DNA from: Manihot esculenta | Taxonomy: Eukaryota > Streptophyta > Magnoliopsida > Malpighiales > Euphorbiaceae | NCBI RefSeq assembly: GCF_001659605.2 | Contig: NC_035164.2 | Span: 11,692,965 to 11,756,964, forward strand | Length of the DNA: 64,000 nt | Reading direction: 5' to 3' | In this document: positions 11,623 to 22,639 of the stretch, in pieces | Layout of the letters: each line of letters starts with the position of its first letter | Position numbering within the stretch: the stretch's first letter is position 1 | Program-made: the position numbers and the translations under genes | The notes under the pieces: generated by a model | Databases searched by the model: none | What the model saw: the letters and a program-made list of their open reading frames with translations, nothing else | What the model was told of the DNA's origin: nothing

Positions 11623-14600
11623 TATATGCATATCTCTCAAAAACATAAATATTAAAATAAATTATAATCACCTTTTATATTGATAAAGCATGACATTTAT
11701 TTCATATAGGTTCAAGAAATCTTAAAACAAAAGTATGAGTAATATTTTATATAAGCAAATATTGGCCTCAACCACACATATCAGCATTGAACAAAGTGCA
11801 ATTAGGAAAAACTATTGCGATAAAAACTTAAGGAGATTTTTGCAATATGAAAAATTACAAAATCCTCTCCTGTCCATTTGCTATATTTAGTTGTGTTTTT
11901 ATATATGAGCCTATTTATGATTTAATCCTAAGTAATAATAAGACCTAGACAATGAAGAAAAATAATCATGATTATGCATCAAAGCCTAAGAATTTACTAA
12001 ACTTTCCACACATTTCAATATTACTTCACTTATAATGTTTTGGCTCATGAACTGCTTCACTGTGAGCCATAGACAACAAGTATAGTTATCTAGGAAATAC
12101 ATAGTTTATGTGAAATTTACTATTTAATCTACAATTCAATTTAGAAGGTTATATTAATGATTCATCAAACAATAAGCAAAGTTTTAAGGTATTAGATACA
12201 ACTTACAACCCATCCTTCATGGTAGTTGACCGTTAATGCTTCTTTATTAGTGGTTATTTACGTTTATCTTTTCCTTTTCTTCTTAGGCCAAAATGTATTC
12301 CCAGCATTACTTTGGCTAATTATGTCAATTATACTCCTCCACATTACAACATACATTTAAGATCCATCTTGCATTGCATGTGTTGGCATACTGCATGCTC
12401 AGAAAACATCAGATACAGTTCAAGAATATTCTTGAATGGAAGTTCTATTCTTTGAAATATCATGTATATTAGTAGTCTTTCTTCGTTACCATTTGTCTTC
12501 ATTCTTTCATATTATGGAAAAAGTTATGCAGTTCAATTTTTCCTTTTCTCCCATGAACACCATGCTAATAGGTAAGACCTTCAAGAAATTTCAAGGGCTA
12601 AGATCAATAAGATTTATGGATAGCCAACTACAATCTTACTGTAGATATTGTCAACTTATTTGCTGATTCTAGTGATATGATTTGATTTGATTACGAATTT
12701 TAGGCATAAATTAAGATCCTTAATTATCTCTGTAAATTATCCTTTGATTATTTGTTTTCTGTTTAGTTGTAAGTTTTTGTGTATAAATAGTCATGTAAAT
12801 CACTTGTAAAGATCAAGAGAGAAATACAAGAATACTCTAAAATTATTCAACATTCTTCATGGTGTAAAAGTTTTTTTTTCCTGATTTTAAGGTTTAAATT
12901 CAATTTTTCCTTTTTACGGTTTCTAAAACCCTAAATCTATCTTTTTGAACTACCCTATCTTAGGACCATTTCACATCTCACCGCCGCCACCAGTAGAACC
13001 GCCGAACCGTCGCAGCCCAGACCGCCCAGCTCCAATGCCGGAAAGTCACACGCGTGAGGCTCATGCGCCCTTCCTTCGCGGTGCGCGAGAGTTGTCCGAT
13101 GCTGCTTTGCCGCTCTGTCCACTCTGGCACCATTTGCGACCTGCTTTCCGACCATCCTGATTAGGCTCTCTTGTGTGTACAACCTAGGATATCTTCTATT
13201 CTTTCACGATTCATTTGTTTTTACCATGGCAAAAGGTAAAAGGGTCTCGATTCCTAATTCTGATAATCCTTCCTTGCAAATTAATCTCGTAAAACTTGAT
13301 GGAACCAATTATCTTGATTGGTCAAGGTCTTATTTGTTGTTTATCAAGGTTAGAGGACTGCAAGACTATGTCACCAATAATAAGAAGAAATTGGATGAGA
13401 GTGATCCAGATTTTCATCAATGGGACTCGGATAATTGTCTTGTTATGACATGTTAGTTAATTCTATGCAACCTCATATCTCTAAATCATATTTGTTAATT
13501 GATACTGCTGCAAAGATATGGAAGGATTTTATCCTTAACTTATTCCAAGATTGAGAATGATGCTCAAATTTATGATATTCGGAATAAAATCCATGGTACT
13601 AAACAAGGAGAAATTACTCTCCCAATTTTATTCTGAATTATGTGGCTTATGGCAGGAGCTTGATTACTATTAGGACTTCCAGGCGGACTGGACTGGAGAT
13701 GCAGTCAAATTTCAGAAAATGATTGAGGAGTGGGTCTATGATTTTCTTGCACGGTTGAATAACGAATATGATCCAATTCAGGTCCAAGTGTTAGGAAAAT
13801 ACCCTTTTCCTTCTCTAGAAGATGCCCACGCCTATGTTTAACAAGAGGAAAGTCACCGACACGCTATGCTCTATACTGCACCAGTTGGAAAGGCTAGGTT
13901 GGCTACTAGTTTGAGCACACCGCAGCCTCCTAATTCTAAGAAAGATCACCTGAAAACCGAGGCATACCAAGGAGACTTGTTGAAAGTTACATGGGTGTCC
14001 CACTAGAGGCCGTGAAGGGAAATGAGGTACCTCTAGAGCTCAAGCTAACTTAGCAGAAACTATGGAGGGGCCCTTTAAGGAGACAACAGCTGCTGAGTTC
14101 CTTTCTCCTAATGAAATTCAGAGTCTCAAGCGTCTTCTGACTCATATCACCTCTTCCTTCTCTGGTGCCACATCTAACTTTGTAAAGTCAGGTAATGCTT
14201 CCTCTCTTAATACTGTTCCATGGATTATTGATCTGGTGCAAATAGACACATGACAGGCTATTCTAAAGGCTTTCTCAATTATTTTCCTTCTCTAACCAAA
14301 GACTGTCTGAATTGCTATAGTTCTTTTACTTCCATATCCAAAACAAGTTTTGTTATTTGTGCACCCAAAATTAAATTATAATGTCCTTCATGTTCCCTAT
14401 TTTCCTGTCAACCTTTTATCTGTCAGTGCTATCACTAATACTCTTAACTGTAAAATTGAATTTTTTTTCTGATCATTGTGTTATTCAGGATCATCCCACA
14501 GGGGAGAGGATTGGCAATGGTAGACTACATGATGGCTTATACATGTTGGAAGGTAATCCAGGTTCTCCAATATCTCAAGTCTGTTTTGGAAAAAATAAGG

Positions 14601-17600
14601 ATGTTCAGAAGATACTACAGTGGCACAGGCGGTTAGAGCATCAATCATTTTTTATCTTAGAAAAACTTTAACCTAGTTTGTTTGCCAGAACTCGGTTTGG
14701 TTCTTTCTTTTGTAATGCTTGTGAGTATGCTAAGCACACTAGAACCTCCTATCCTTTGAGTCATAATAAAAGCCAAATTCCTTTTGTGACTATTCATTCA
14801 GATATTTAGGAGCCTACTCAAATTGTCTCCTCATCTGGTAGTCGATGGTTTGTCACCTTTATTAATTGTTGCACTCAAATGACTAGGATCTATTTGATTA
14901 AAGCTAAAAGTGATGTCTTTTCTTGTTTTCAATCTTTTTACAAGATGATTTGTACTCAATTTGATAATAAGGTGAAAATTTTGAGAACTGACAATAGAAG
15001 AGAATATATGGATAGTAGATTTTCTGCTTATTTGGAGATCAATAGACAAGTTGTCCTTATACTAGTATACAAAATAGCATTGCTGAAAGGAAAAACAAGC
15101 ATCTATTGGAGGTAGCTCGATTTCTTGTGTTTACCATGAATCTACCCAAAGCATATTGGGGAGATGCGGTCCTTTATCTGCTTATCTTACCAATAGAATG
15201 CCCCTCAAGGCCCTTGACTTTATGAGTCCTTTGAGGGTTCTACAATAAAGGAATTCACACATTATTCCACCAAAAGTATTTGGGTGTGTTTGCTTTGTCC
15301 ATACTAGGACGGCGAAAAAGTTAGATTCTAAGGCCCTTAAATGTGTGTTTATTGGATATTCTCTTATACAGAAAGAATACAGGTGTTATCATCCTCTATT
15401 TAGGAAATACTTTATCAGTATGAATGTTACCTTCCAAGAAAATGAACCCTACTTCAGCACCACTCACTCACCTCTTCAGGGGGACAATAATGAGCAAGAA
15501 GAGGTGATCCCGAATTCTGTGATTCTGAATGATATGGTTCAGCGAGAGAGTTCTAGTGGACAAGAGGGAGATGTCTAATCAGGGAGAGAGAATTAGACGT
15601 TTGGACAAGCCAGATTTGAGGAGGTATTCGAAGAGAGACAAGGTAGAAGAAGCCATTATCCAGCCTACTCAGAATCAAGAATCTTCTTCTGTTGAATTAC
15701 CCACAACTCCTGAATACTCCAATGACTTAAATAAACCTATTGTACAAAGAAAAGGTGTCAAATCTTGTACTAAACACCCATTTCTAACTTTGTTTTTTAT
15801 AAATCCTTATCGTCCTTCTATAGAGCCTTTATCTTATCTATTTCCTTTATATCTATTCCACAAGATTGGAAGGAAGCTCTTGCAAATCCTAAATGGAAGA
15901 GACAAATGATTGAAGAGATGAAAGTACTGATAAAAAATGACACCTATGAGCTAGTCACTCTCCCACCTGGGAAGAAACTTATTGGCTGTAAGTGGGTGTT
16001 CACAGTAAAACACAAAGCTGATGGCACGATTGAATGATTTAAGGCCAGATTGGTTGCTAAAGAATTCACCCAAACCTAGAGAGTGGATTATCAAGAGATA
16101 TTTGCCCCAGTTGCAAAAAAGAACTCAATCAGAGTCCTATTATCTTGTACAGCCGTTTGATGTGAAAAATGCTTTCCTCCATGGAGATTTAGAGGAAGAA
16201 GTGTTCATAGAGATCTCTCCTGGATTCGCTAATAAGAAGACACAAGGAAAGGTGTGCAGGTTAAAAAAGGCTTTGTATGGGCTAAAACAATCTCCCAAAG
16301 CTTGGTTTGATAGGTTTAGCAGAGCCATGATATCTTTGGTTACCAACAGAGCAATACTGATCACACTCTATTTATTAAACATCATAAGGGTAAGATCACC
16401 CTTCTTATTGTGCATGTTGATGATACAGTGGTGATAATTGATGACAAAGAGAAAATGACTCAACTAAAAAGATTATTGGTTAAAGAATTTGAAATCAAAA
16501 AATCTATAAAAGTTTCAATATTTCCTAGGTATTGAGGTGAGTAGATCAGAAAAGTAATCACAAGATGCAAGCAGGAATTGGTGAGTCTGTGGATTTTGAA
16601 AGATACCAAAGATTAGTAAGAAAGTTAATTTATCTCTCACACACTCAATCGGATATAGTCTATACTGTTAGCTTAGTCAGCCAATTCATATATGACCCTC
16701 GCGAGACTCATATGCAGGCTATCCTTCGCATCTTAAGATACAAAGTCTACGCCAGGGAAAGGGCTTCTTTACTCCAAACATAGTCACCTCCGAGTTGAAA
16801 CTTTTACAGATGCAGATTGGGCAAGATCTCTCGATGACAGGAGATCCACCTCTAGCTATTGCACAGTTGTGGGAGGGAATCTCGTCACCTGGAGGAGCAA
16901 AAAACAAAGTATTGTTGCTCGGTCAAGAACTGAAGCAGAATACAGGACAATGGTCCAAGGGGTGTGTGAACTTTTATGGTTGGAGAAGTTATTGGAGGAG
17001 CTAAGGTTGCCCGAGAAAGACAAGATAACGTTGTATTGTGACAACAAAGCTGCCATCAGACTAAACGAAATTGATTGGCATTTTATTAAAGAAAAATTAA
17101 CAAACGGCATCTTGAGCTTAATTCATGTGACTTCTTCTAGACAACTTGCGAATGTGTTTACTGAAGGGCTCAACAAATCGAATATACCATAATCTAATTT
17201 GCAAATTGGGTATGTGCAACATCTATGCACCAAGAGGAGGAGTGTTGACTTATTTGCTGACTCTAGTGATATGATTTGATTTGATTATAGATTCTAGGCA
17301 TAAATTAGGATCCTTAATTATCTTTGTAATTATTCTTTGATTATTTGCTTCCTATTTAGTCGTAAGTCTTTGTGTATAAATAGTCATATAAATCACTTGT
17401 AAAGATCAAGAGTGAAATACAAGAATACTCTAAAATTCTTCAAAATTCTTCAGATATGAATATAGTAAAAGAACTAAAAGCAGTCCTACAGCTTTGTATT
17501 CTGTTTTTTGTCTAACATTGTTGCTTTTAGTTATGTTTGACGAGTAGATTGTACGATACAACTGCTAGATTCAAAAGTTTTAATTTTTGCTTATTGATGA

Positions 17601-19815
17601 GAAATTAGAATGTGATACAGCTTCACTCAGACTTGAGGGTTTGTAACTATTTGGTTAGGGAAACAAAATGCACATAGTGGGAAGTGGGAACCACAATTCT
17701 TATAACACTGAGAAATTGCTTGAGCAAGTTGAATATTAAACTCCTCAAGATAAGAGTCAAACAATGTAAATGAGAAACCCAATTGCAATGACATATGACT
17801 TGAAAGGAAATGATTTACCTTGGGTCCTTTTGCAGCCAAGTAATCACCTTCACACATCTCCCGAAAATGGTGGGACATCCTTCCTTGCGGATACATCTAT
17901 GTATGTGGAACAATAAAATGAGGATGGAGACAGTGTGAGAACAAAATGAAAAATATAACAACAATAGCATTTGTTGACCTTTATAACTAGTTCAAAGTAT
18001 CCAAGATCAGAGTCCAAAGTTGTGGGAGTATATGGCTTGATAACATCTTCACCAAGACTGTCTTTCCCTCTTTTGAGACAAAAGTAGCTTTTTTCAGTTT
18101 CAGTGATAGAACATCATTTAAAAATTGAAAATAAACAAAGGCATCAGCCCTAGGCTGGAGAACTACAAGACAAAGTGAACCACAAGCCAAACCTGCAACT
18201 CATATGCTGTCCAATTGGTAGTCCCAACTCTGAAGTTGGTGTAGGAAGAGCAAATTTAAACTTAGCTACATTGTGACTGAGTTGGGTACGCTTAACAAGT
18301 TTGAATTCCTTGAATTTTTCAGGGTCTAAGCAACCTATCAATACATGAAGTTGTTTGTGAAGTTGCAGATACACCAAGACAATAGGCACGAATTTGCATG
18401 CTTCTACTTTATATTGGAGAATTACAGCATTAGGTATGTCCAAAAGGAAGATATGAATGACAAAACAAAAATGTAAAGAACCAATTGAAAGAAAGAAAAG
18501 CAACCAACAAAAAGATGCAGATCAAACTGAAAAAAAAAAAAAAGAAATCAGACATATCTGCACAAGATCAAGATTAGTCATGGTTTCAAGTAATTCATTA
18601 CTCTTAAATGGACTGAAGGGTAGCACCCTTTCTCTGAGATACCATCCTTGTGGAACCAAACGTTATTCTTGCAATAACACATATGTCCATATATAAATAT
18701 GGCATGGTTCTTTCGATATGATTACTGCAATCAAAACTTACTTTCCATTTCTTTTTCCTTGTACCTTGCTAGTTTCATGCATTCCAATCCATTTATAATA
18801 ATAGGTTTTGTTTTCCCTCTTCAGTTAACTTCAACTATATAATTGTCACTTTCATTTGAGTAAGACCTATAATATTAATGTTTTAGATGCTGGATATTCT
18901 TCCTGTAACCTGCCCCAGGAAACAATAGCAAAAATAACATTCAAATCCTCTGAAAATAAACCTTTTTTCCCTGATGACAACTTTTGTTTATTTTCAGCTT
19001 AACCACAATAAATGTATAATCCATTTCACTGCATTTGGACTTGCCCAATTAAGTGACTTGTGAAGAAATATATTGCTTCCACTCGAAAACAAGGCAGACA
19101 AATCTTGATGTGGTTGACTAACATACATTAGAAGGAGAATGTGATAAGAATTAGTTCCATTTGTAATTTAAGTTCACCCTTAAAAACATGTAACCCACCC
19201 ATATTCATATCTCATTGGCTACAAATAATACATACCTCCTTCTCATCTTATAATTCAACATAGATGTCGATTTAATATCAATGTTTAGTCGTAAGCCTCT
19301 ATATAACCACATAGTCTCTTACACAAAGTAAGTTGTTTGTATCATCTAATAACAAAATGCTGACAAATTTTGATCTTATTCTTATAGTTCCCCATATTTC
19401 ATAAATTATAAATTAGCATCAAAATAGACACTATATACAGTAGCTTATAAGCATTACTCAGCACAAATCAAAACATAAGATTTACTCAAAAGGCTATGAT
19501 ATGTAAAAACATAAAAGTCCATTTTGGGATCCAAATTTATTATTAAAAACTCATTAATGGATATTTCTTCAGTATTAGCTATCAGTAGATCCCAAGAAAC
19601 CAAAAGCTTCAAACGCAAGTGAACACACACATATATATGTGCACAGAGAGAGCGAGATAGAGGAAGAGAGTCAGAGAGAGCAAAGAGAAGGAAAAGCTTA
19701 TACCTTTAGGTTTCTTGGTGGTGATATAGAAATAGTAGGCGGTTCCAGCACCTATGGCCAAGAGTGCGACGGCGATGCTAATCATCTCCGCCCTGTGAGA
19801 CTGTAAACTCTCCAT
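2400..19815 (-). CDS. CBR1: NADH-cytochrome b5 reductase (CBR1-type), spliced, 3' end outside window
   Basis: An FAD enzyme of the ER membrane that passes electrons from NADH to cytochrome b5 for fatty-acid desaturation and related reactions. Seven coding exons with GT/AG borders and consistent phase: 19815-19704, 18334-18193, 18069-17979, 17896-17819, 10758-10678, 10580-10491, 2465-2400, together 660 nt (220 codons). The protein shows an N-terminal membrane anchor (about residues 11-31), the flavin-binding motifs KPYTPTT and GRMSHHF, and the pyridine-nucleotide motif GGTGITPM. Plant CBR1 is about 280 residues; the C-terminal part with the CGPPPM motif is not found here and should lie left of base 1. 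Introns 4 and 6 are 7.1 and 8.0 kb because of retrotransposons. No stop or frameshift is seen in the exons. An oddity is PKQ where the family usually has PGQ before VRAFGML. Confidence 0.9.
2935..3635 (+). repeat. 5' LTR of the CRM-like element
   Basis: 701 bp, starts TGATGTAAGC and ends GCGTCA just before the primer site. It carries a TATA box (3333-3340) and an 18-bp minisatellite (about 3150-3265). Its first ~150 bp correspond to the end of gag-pol in the 3' LTR, but here a stop (TAA) replaces the CAA codon read in the 3' LTR. Confidence 0.9.
3150..3270 (+). repeat. 18-bp minisatellite in the 5' LTR of the CRM-like element
   Basis: About seven units of the type AGTGGGTAGTTAACCAGT with small variants. 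The 3' LTR has about one unit more (9332-9470). Confidence 0.8.
3638..3649 (+). other. Primer-binding site, tRNA-iMet type
   Basis: TGGTATCAGAGC two bases after the 5' LTR, complementary to the 3' end of plant initiator tRNA-Met. It primes minus-strand DNA synthesis. Confidence 0.85.
4556..9334 (+). CDS. Gag-Pol polyprotein of the CRM-like gypsy element
   Basis: One open frame of 1592 codons; the true start may be the Met at 4571. Order: Gag capsid (about residues 90-240), CCHC zinc knuckle [14 protein letters not shown] (about 328-341), protease IIDSGSQ (Asp near 424), RT (about 690-880, active site SFDDILIYS near 835), RNase H (ECDASG near 983), integrase zinc finger (His near 1165) and integrase core (MDF near 1235, SDRDSKF near 1295, QTE near 1331), then a C-terminal tail reaching into the 3' LTR. 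Although the frame is open, RT looks damaged: next to the first catalytic Asp the usual FSKIDLKSG-type segment is shortened to [10 protein letters not shown], about six residues fewer, and the usual Trp before MCVD is Cys. Probably inactive despite the open frame. Confidence 0.9.
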   Translation: MNFSIMSGHNTGDTSDPTFDLKDMYKAFMDSFQKLNLRMDNLEDNLRSSKGKSNQGDDDTHDPSYEEENVAQSAPFRARRFNDCVPYVDNNMNSIKMKIPSFNSKADVDAYFEWERKVEMVFNCQSYSDDKKVKLAVLEFSDYALIWWDELVKSRRRNGELPIASWEEMKRIMRKKYVPTYYHRDLYHQLQRLTQGSKSVDEYHKEMELLLIKANIVEEEDQTMAHFFGGLNKEIADVVDLQPYVDLEDLVNIAIKVERQRGRNRWGSNRAAQNSNSKWGSKWNTNTDPKRFDKSSTQKGMLPSKETSNSHGKNESAPKSNRTRDIQCFKCKGRRHYANECVNKRAMIVRGDEIVSETDSDSDEIPPLEDCSDVEIEEYPVQGESLVILRTLNVSIKEEGLEQRENIFHTRCLIGGKVCCMIIDSGSQVNCASTILVDKLGLETIKHPNPYRLQWLNDSGEAKVTKQCKVSFSIGKYVDEVTCDIVPMQTGHILLVRPWQFDRRVIHDGYSNRFSFTFLGAKHILVPLSPKDVYADQVKLQQYAKLGKEGETSKKNEGKEANSKKKVSNGPKESDCTGKDKNERRTGEKTLVSVEVKGELSERSEEFSKSSFYCKERELKKAYLGKRALIMLRFSFNFMIETNPTNELPSSFSMLLQDFADVFPEEVPSGLPPIRGIEHQIDFVPGAQIPNRPAYWSNPEETKELQKQVDELLAKGHIRESLSPCAVPVLLVPKKDGTMCMCVDCRAINKITVKYRHPIPRLDDMLEELCGADLKSGYHQIRMKLGDEWKTAFKTKYGLYEWLVMPFGLTNAPSTFMRLMNHVLRDYLGKFVVVSFDDILIYSRNHDDHIRHVELVLQKLREHELYANLKKCTFCTDSVIFLGFIISSRGVEVDTEKVKAIQEWPTPKNANEVRSFHGLASFYRRFVRDFSTIAAPLNEIIKKAVGFKWGKEHELAFNTLKEKLIATPILRLSDFSKTFEIECDASGIGIGAVLMQEGQPIAYFSEKLGGAHLNYSTYDKEFYALIRALEVWEHYLLPNEFVIHTDHQSLKHLKGQGKLNKRHGKWVEYLEIFPYVIKYKQDKENVVADALSRRYALTSMLSSNLLGFEHLKDMYENDTDFSDVFKACKHGAFNKFYLHDGFLFRGKQICIPNCSVRELLVRESHSGGLMGHFGVQKTLDMLNEHFYWPNMRKYVEKICAQCFACKQAKSKSLPHGLYTPLPVPTEPWTDISMDFMIGLPRTKRGRDSVFVVVDRFSKMAHFIPCHKTDDATNIADLFFREVVRLHGIPRTIVSDRDSKFLSYFWCVLREKLGTKLLFSTTCHLQTDGQTEVVNRTLGTMLLAIVGRNLKTWEECLPYVEFAYNRAVHSSTGYSSFEIVYGFNPLTVLDLMPLPLNELSNLDGKAKAEMVKSTHMKAREHIEKRNKIYEKQANKGRKKVVFRLGDWVWIHMRKDRFPNLRKSKLDARGDGLYQMLKRINDNAYIIDLPGEFGVSATFNVSDLSPFDFGTDSRTNHFQEGGNDVSTTNNTDELALPQGTITRLRSKRLKEALQGFIKEYAEALQVHFEIEEQSGYSKSIRPNVFLLTVQTLYL
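9105..9117 (+). other. Polypurine tract
   Basis: Purine run AAGAGGGAGGGAA immediately before the 3' LTR start TGATG, the usual plus-strand primer. It lies inside the coding frame. Confidence 0.75.
9118..9836 (+). repeat. 3' LTR of the CRM-like element
   Basis: 719 bp, 18 bp longer than the 5' LTR, which equals one unit of the minisatellite at about 9332-9470. TATA box at 9534-9541. It contains the last ~70 codons of gag-pol. Confidence 0.9.
9837..10490. other. CBR1 intron 6, right-hand remainder
   Basis: AT-rich intron sequence between the gypsy insertion and exon 6. I see no further gene, repeat or RNA signature in it. Confidence 0.6.
10491..10580 (-). CDS. CBR1: CBR1 exon 6
   Basis: Encodes [20 protein letters not shown] and then [10 protein letters not shown], part of the NADH domain. 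Borders are CCGTAG| and AAG|GTGAAT, 90 nt, phase 0. Confidence 0.88.
10678..10758 (-). CDS. CBR1: CBR1 exon 5 (NADH-binding motif)
   Basis: Encodes [16 protein letters not shown] followed by [11 protein letters not shown], the conserved NAD(P)H-binding loop. Borders are TTGTAG| and CAA|GTATGT, 81 nt, phase 0. It is separated from exon 4 by a 7.06 kb intron containing the copia element. Confidence 0.88.
10759..12643. other. CBR1 intron 4, AT-rich portion left of the copia element
   Basis: AT-rich intron sequence. Apart from an AT-dinucleotide run near 11590-11620 I found no coding or mobile-element signature. Confidence 0.6.
11583..11620. repeat. AT microsatellite
   Basis: An almost pure TA dinucleotide tract inside intron 4 of CBR1. 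Such tracts are length-variable; no other role is visible. Confidence 0.8.
12649..12859 (+). repeat. 5' LTR of the copia element
   Basis: TGTCAACTTATTTG start and ATTCTTCA end, 211 bp, with a TATAAATA box near 12782. It pairs with 17243-17452. Confidence 0.9.
13224..13455 (+). pseudogene. Copia Gag N-terminal fragment
   Basis: Starts [10 protein letters not shown] and contains [20 protein letters not shown], the typical copia Gag opening (KLDGxNYxxW). It is cut by a stop after about 77 codons; further Gag homology continues in other frames to about 14050. Confidence 0.75.
14204..15250 (+). pseudogene. Copia protease and integrase remnants
   Basis: PWIID is followed by a one-base shift that breaks the DSGA protease motif near 14230. 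Then come a GAG-pre-integrase region ([20 protein letters not shown]) and an integrase core fragment ([18 protein letters not shown]). Stops occur at about 14669, 14808 and elsewhere. It is non-functional. Confidence 0.75.
15880..17190 (+). pseudogene. Copia reverse transcriptase and RNase H remnants
   Basis: RT signatures [47 protein letters not shown] and HVDDTVV are followed by RNase H signatures [27 protein letters not shown] and LYCDNKAA. They are spread over several frames with stops, so this is a decayed pol. The order RT/RNase H after integrase identifies the copia superfamily. Confidence 0.85.
17243..17452 (+). repeat. 3' LTR of the copia element
   Basis: TGTTGACTTATTTG start and ATTCTTCA end, 210 bp, TATAAATA near 17374, followed by the GATAT duplication. 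Confidence 0.9.
17458..17818. other. CBR1 intron 4, portion adjoining exon 4
   Basis: Intron sequence between the copia TSD and exon 4. I see nothing beyond ordinary intron content. Confidence 0.6.
17819..17896 (-). CDS. CBR1: CBR1 exon 4
   Basis: Encodes [14 protein letters not shown] and [12 protein letters not shown], the second flavin-contact segment. Borders are ACATAG| and AAG|GTAAAT, 78 nt, phase 0 on both sides. Confidence 0.88.
17979..18069 (-). CDS. CBR1: CBR1 exon 3 (flavin motif)
   Basis: Starts after CAAAAG and ends AAG|GTCAAC. It encodes [18 protein letters not shown] (the arginine spans the exon junction) and then [21 protein letters not shown] is the FAD-binding motif. Length 91 nt. 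Confidence 0.88.
18193..18334 (-). CDS. CBR1: CBR1 exon 2
   Basis: Bounded by TTGATAG| and CAG|GT. It encodes the start of the flavin domain, including [13 protein letters not shown] and [10 protein letters not shown]. Length 142 nt; it enters in phase 1 and leaves in phase 2, which joins exactly to exon 3. Confidence 0.88.
18335..19703. other. CBR1 intron 1
   Basis: 1.37 kb AT-rich intron with a poly-A run near 18530. I see no coding or repeat signature that I can support. Confidence 0.6.
19704..19815 (-). CDS. CBR1: CBR1 exon 1 (start codon, membrane anchor)
   Basis: Starts [11 protein letters not shown] and continues with a hydrophobic anchor and KKPK, as in plant CBR1. It ends in phase 1 at AAAG|GTATAAG. 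The ATG at 19815 is the first in frame before the membrane segment, and a purine-rich probable 5' UTR lies upstream. Length is 37 codons plus one base. Confidence 0.88.
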
Positions 19816-20880
19816 TTCTGGAACATACGCACAGAAACCAGAGGTTTTCCTTCTCTCTCTTTCTTCCTCCCTTGGCGGATTGAAATGTACACTCGATAGC
19901 AATTGCTTAAATAAGCTAACAACAATTTCTAGGAAGTCTCTGCTGCAGGTGATAATAACACTACTGTCCGTTGAATTTTAGGTAGCATTTTTGCTTTGAA
20001 TTATTTGACCCTAATACTTTTGAATTTCATATTAATGTGTGTTATAATTCTCTCAGTGTTGTTTGCTGTGTTCAATGGTTTTAGCCTGATAAGAATTGAT
20101 CCACAATATATTAGATAAAAACGCCACCGTTGCTCTTGCTCTTTTCATTCCATAAATTTCATCTATTTTATTTTTTTATAAAAAATAATATTTTTTATTA
20201 ATTTTTTAATTATTTTTATTTTAAAAATATTAAAATTTATTAAATATTAAAAAGATTTTCAAAAAATTTTTAAAAAAATAAAATTACAATAATTAATTTA
20301 TATATTACTATAATAAAAAATAAATAATAATTTTAAAATAATTAAAAAATACATAAACAAAAATTATTAGACAGAAAAGATTATAAAAAATATTATAATG
20401 CCTTTAATAATCCATCGATAACCTATTTTACCCATAATTTATAAGTGAAATAGATGAAAATATATAAATTATTTAAAACACTCTTAAATTTTTAAATTAT
20501 TTAATAATTTTAAAATTAAAAAATTAAAATGAATATACAAAATATAATAAAACTGAAAATTTTAATTAAAGATATAAATTAGATAGTAATTTTATTTTTA
20601 AAATTTATTAAGAAAATTTAAAAATAAAATAAAATGCAATAAAATTAAATATCAAAATAAGTATTATTAAAATAATATATTCAAATATTAGATAAATATT
20701 AGGAAGATTATCAAAATAATATTTTTAAAATATAAATTGAAAATAATAAATCAAATTTAATTAATTAATATTAAAATATTAATGAAATAAATAATTTTAA
20801 AATAATACATTATATTATTAAAATAGATTATTTATTATTTCATTTAAATTTAAAGTAGATAATGTTTAAAAAAGAAAAAG
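19816..20880. other. CBR1 5' flank and AT-rich spacer
   Basis: Bases 19816 to about 19910 are a probable 5' UTR of CBR1, purine-rich on the minus strand. From about 20160 to 20870 the sequence is extremely AT-rich with A/T runs and no coding content. The promoter should lie in 19.9-20.2 kb, but I could not pick a convincing TATA box. Confidence 0.5.
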
Positions 20881-20895
20881 AAAAAGAAAAAGAAG

Positions 20896-22038
20896 ATGGA
20901 ACTCTCTCTTGACAAGACAGACGACCATGGTGCTCCGATGGAGGAAGATTATCTCCTTGCGAGGAGTAACCTGCATAAACGTAAAGAGCTAGAAAGGTCT
21001 TCTGATGGAGACGTAGCAGATAGTAATGTGGTGCATGAGAAATCTAATGAGAATGACAGTGCTATGGATAGGGGATATAATAGTGAGGATTCTAATGATG
21101 GTGAGAAGGATGATATTAGATGCCCTACTATTAGGGTTTCAAAAGTTGAGAGAGCGAGGCTAAGAAGATCTTGGAAACGTACGTTGATTGTGAAGGTGGT
21201 TGGACGTACTATTGGCTATAATTATCTGCTGAGAAGATTGAGGGAGATTTGGAAGCCTAAAGCCATATTTGAACTAATTGCTATTGATAATGGCTTCCTT
21301 CTAGCTAGGTTTAACAATCCAGATGATTATGATTATGCTCTTCTTGGAGGTCCTTAGATTATTGTGGATCACTATCTAGTAGTTTGTAAATAGTGTCCGA
21401 AATTTGATCCTTGGACGGCCATATTGAATCATTTGACTGTTTGGATTCGAATCCCATGTCTTCCTATTGAATACTTTGATGAGGAGTTTCTCAAGAGAGT
21501 CACGGGGAAAGTTGGCACTCTTATCATAGTGGATATGAATACTAGTACAGTTTTGAAATGACATTTTGCTAGAGTTTGCATGGAAGTGGATGTTTCTAAG
21601 CCTCTGCTGTCTAAATTCATATTAAGATGCAGGGTTCGAAAGATTGAATATGAGGGCTTGCATATGGTTTGCTTCCATTGTGGGAGATATGGTCATGTTG
21701 ATGACCAGTTTTCAGAAAAACATGGTAGGACGCCCATTGCAAAGGAGACCAGAGGAGCAGTTGACAGTGATGAAATTCTGCAACTATCAAACACTGGAAG
21801 TTCGGAGATTAATCTGGCTGTAATTGAGGACTATGGGGATTGGATGTTGGTGCAAAAAGATAGAAAGAAATTTGATCGGCCAATGGGAAAGAAGGTGGGT
21901 AGTCATGAGAAGTCAAATATCCAGCAGAATAAAACTAATTCTAATCGATTTATTTCCTTGGAGAACTTAGAAGAGGAGGAGAGAGATAATAATATGCTAA
22001 CAAGGAAACTAATGCTGGCTAAAATTCTTCTAAGTTAA
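20896..22038 (+). pseudogene. LINE ORF1 (DUF4283 / CCHC nucleic-acid-binding) remnant
   Basis: Starts MELSLDKTDD. The middle part (SWKRTLIVKVVGRTIGYNYL, NGFLLARFNNPDDYDYAL) is the DUF4283-like domain of plant LINE ORF1. After stops at 21355, 21391 and 21558 the frame resumes with a zinc-knuckle start MVCFHCGRYGHVDDQ near 21664, in which the expected third Cys is missing. ORF1 proteins coat the LINE RNA. A further stretch to 22548 is probably the ORF1 tail. Confidence 0.75.
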
Positions 22039-22639
22039 TAAATGAGAATAATAATATTGTGTTTAAAGACCCAATTACTACCAATAAAGAAGTTTGGATG
22101 AAATCAAAAGTGGGCCAAAATAACATGAGCAGAAAAGGGAAGGAAGTGGAGATTGCTAAGACATAGGTGCCTATTTCGATGGCCCAGGTTTAGTATCAGA
22201 CAAAAAAAGAATTTAGTTGGTCATTCTAAACAGGCTGCTGCAGAGATAGACCACATTGTGGTAAGGGATAGCCAAGAGAATCCGATGGGTAACAAATGGG
22301 TTGTGTCGAGGATGGATGAGAATATGGATTCAGTAAGGACAGGAAGTGTGAATGGCATACTAGTACCACCGAATGTTAATATCTTGCACCCTTCTACTTG
22401 TGGAATGGATATTGAAAAGAATGACTTGGATCCTGGACAAAAAAGTGAGGATGATGTTATCATTTTGGTAGCGAAAACTCTGGTTGAAACATGTGGGAAA
22501 TATGATGAGCAGGTGACAAACCTAGAGGATGCTCCTATGGAGCATTGAGTATCTTTCTAGCTCAGTGTTGTTTCTTTTTCAACAGCTTTAGTGATGTTTT
22601 TGGCGACTTTTGGATCATTATTAATTTATTTTTTAATAA

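Larger units (their letters stand above)
12649..17452 (+). mobile_element. Degenerate Ty1/copia retrotransposon in CBR1 intron 4
   Basis: Short LTRs (12649-12859 and 17243-17452, 211 and 210 bp, TG...CA) are flanked by perfect 5-bp duplications GATAT (12644-12648 and 17453-17457). Between them, in copia order, lie Gag (13224 on), a broken protease (about 14220), GAG-pre-integrase and integrase (14520-15240), RT (15880-16440) and RNase H (16795-17190), with many stops and frameshifts. A purine tract AAGAGGAGGAG precedes the 3' LTR. It is 4.8 kb, antisense to CBR1. The LTRs differ at many sites, so this is an old insertion. Confidence 0.93.
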
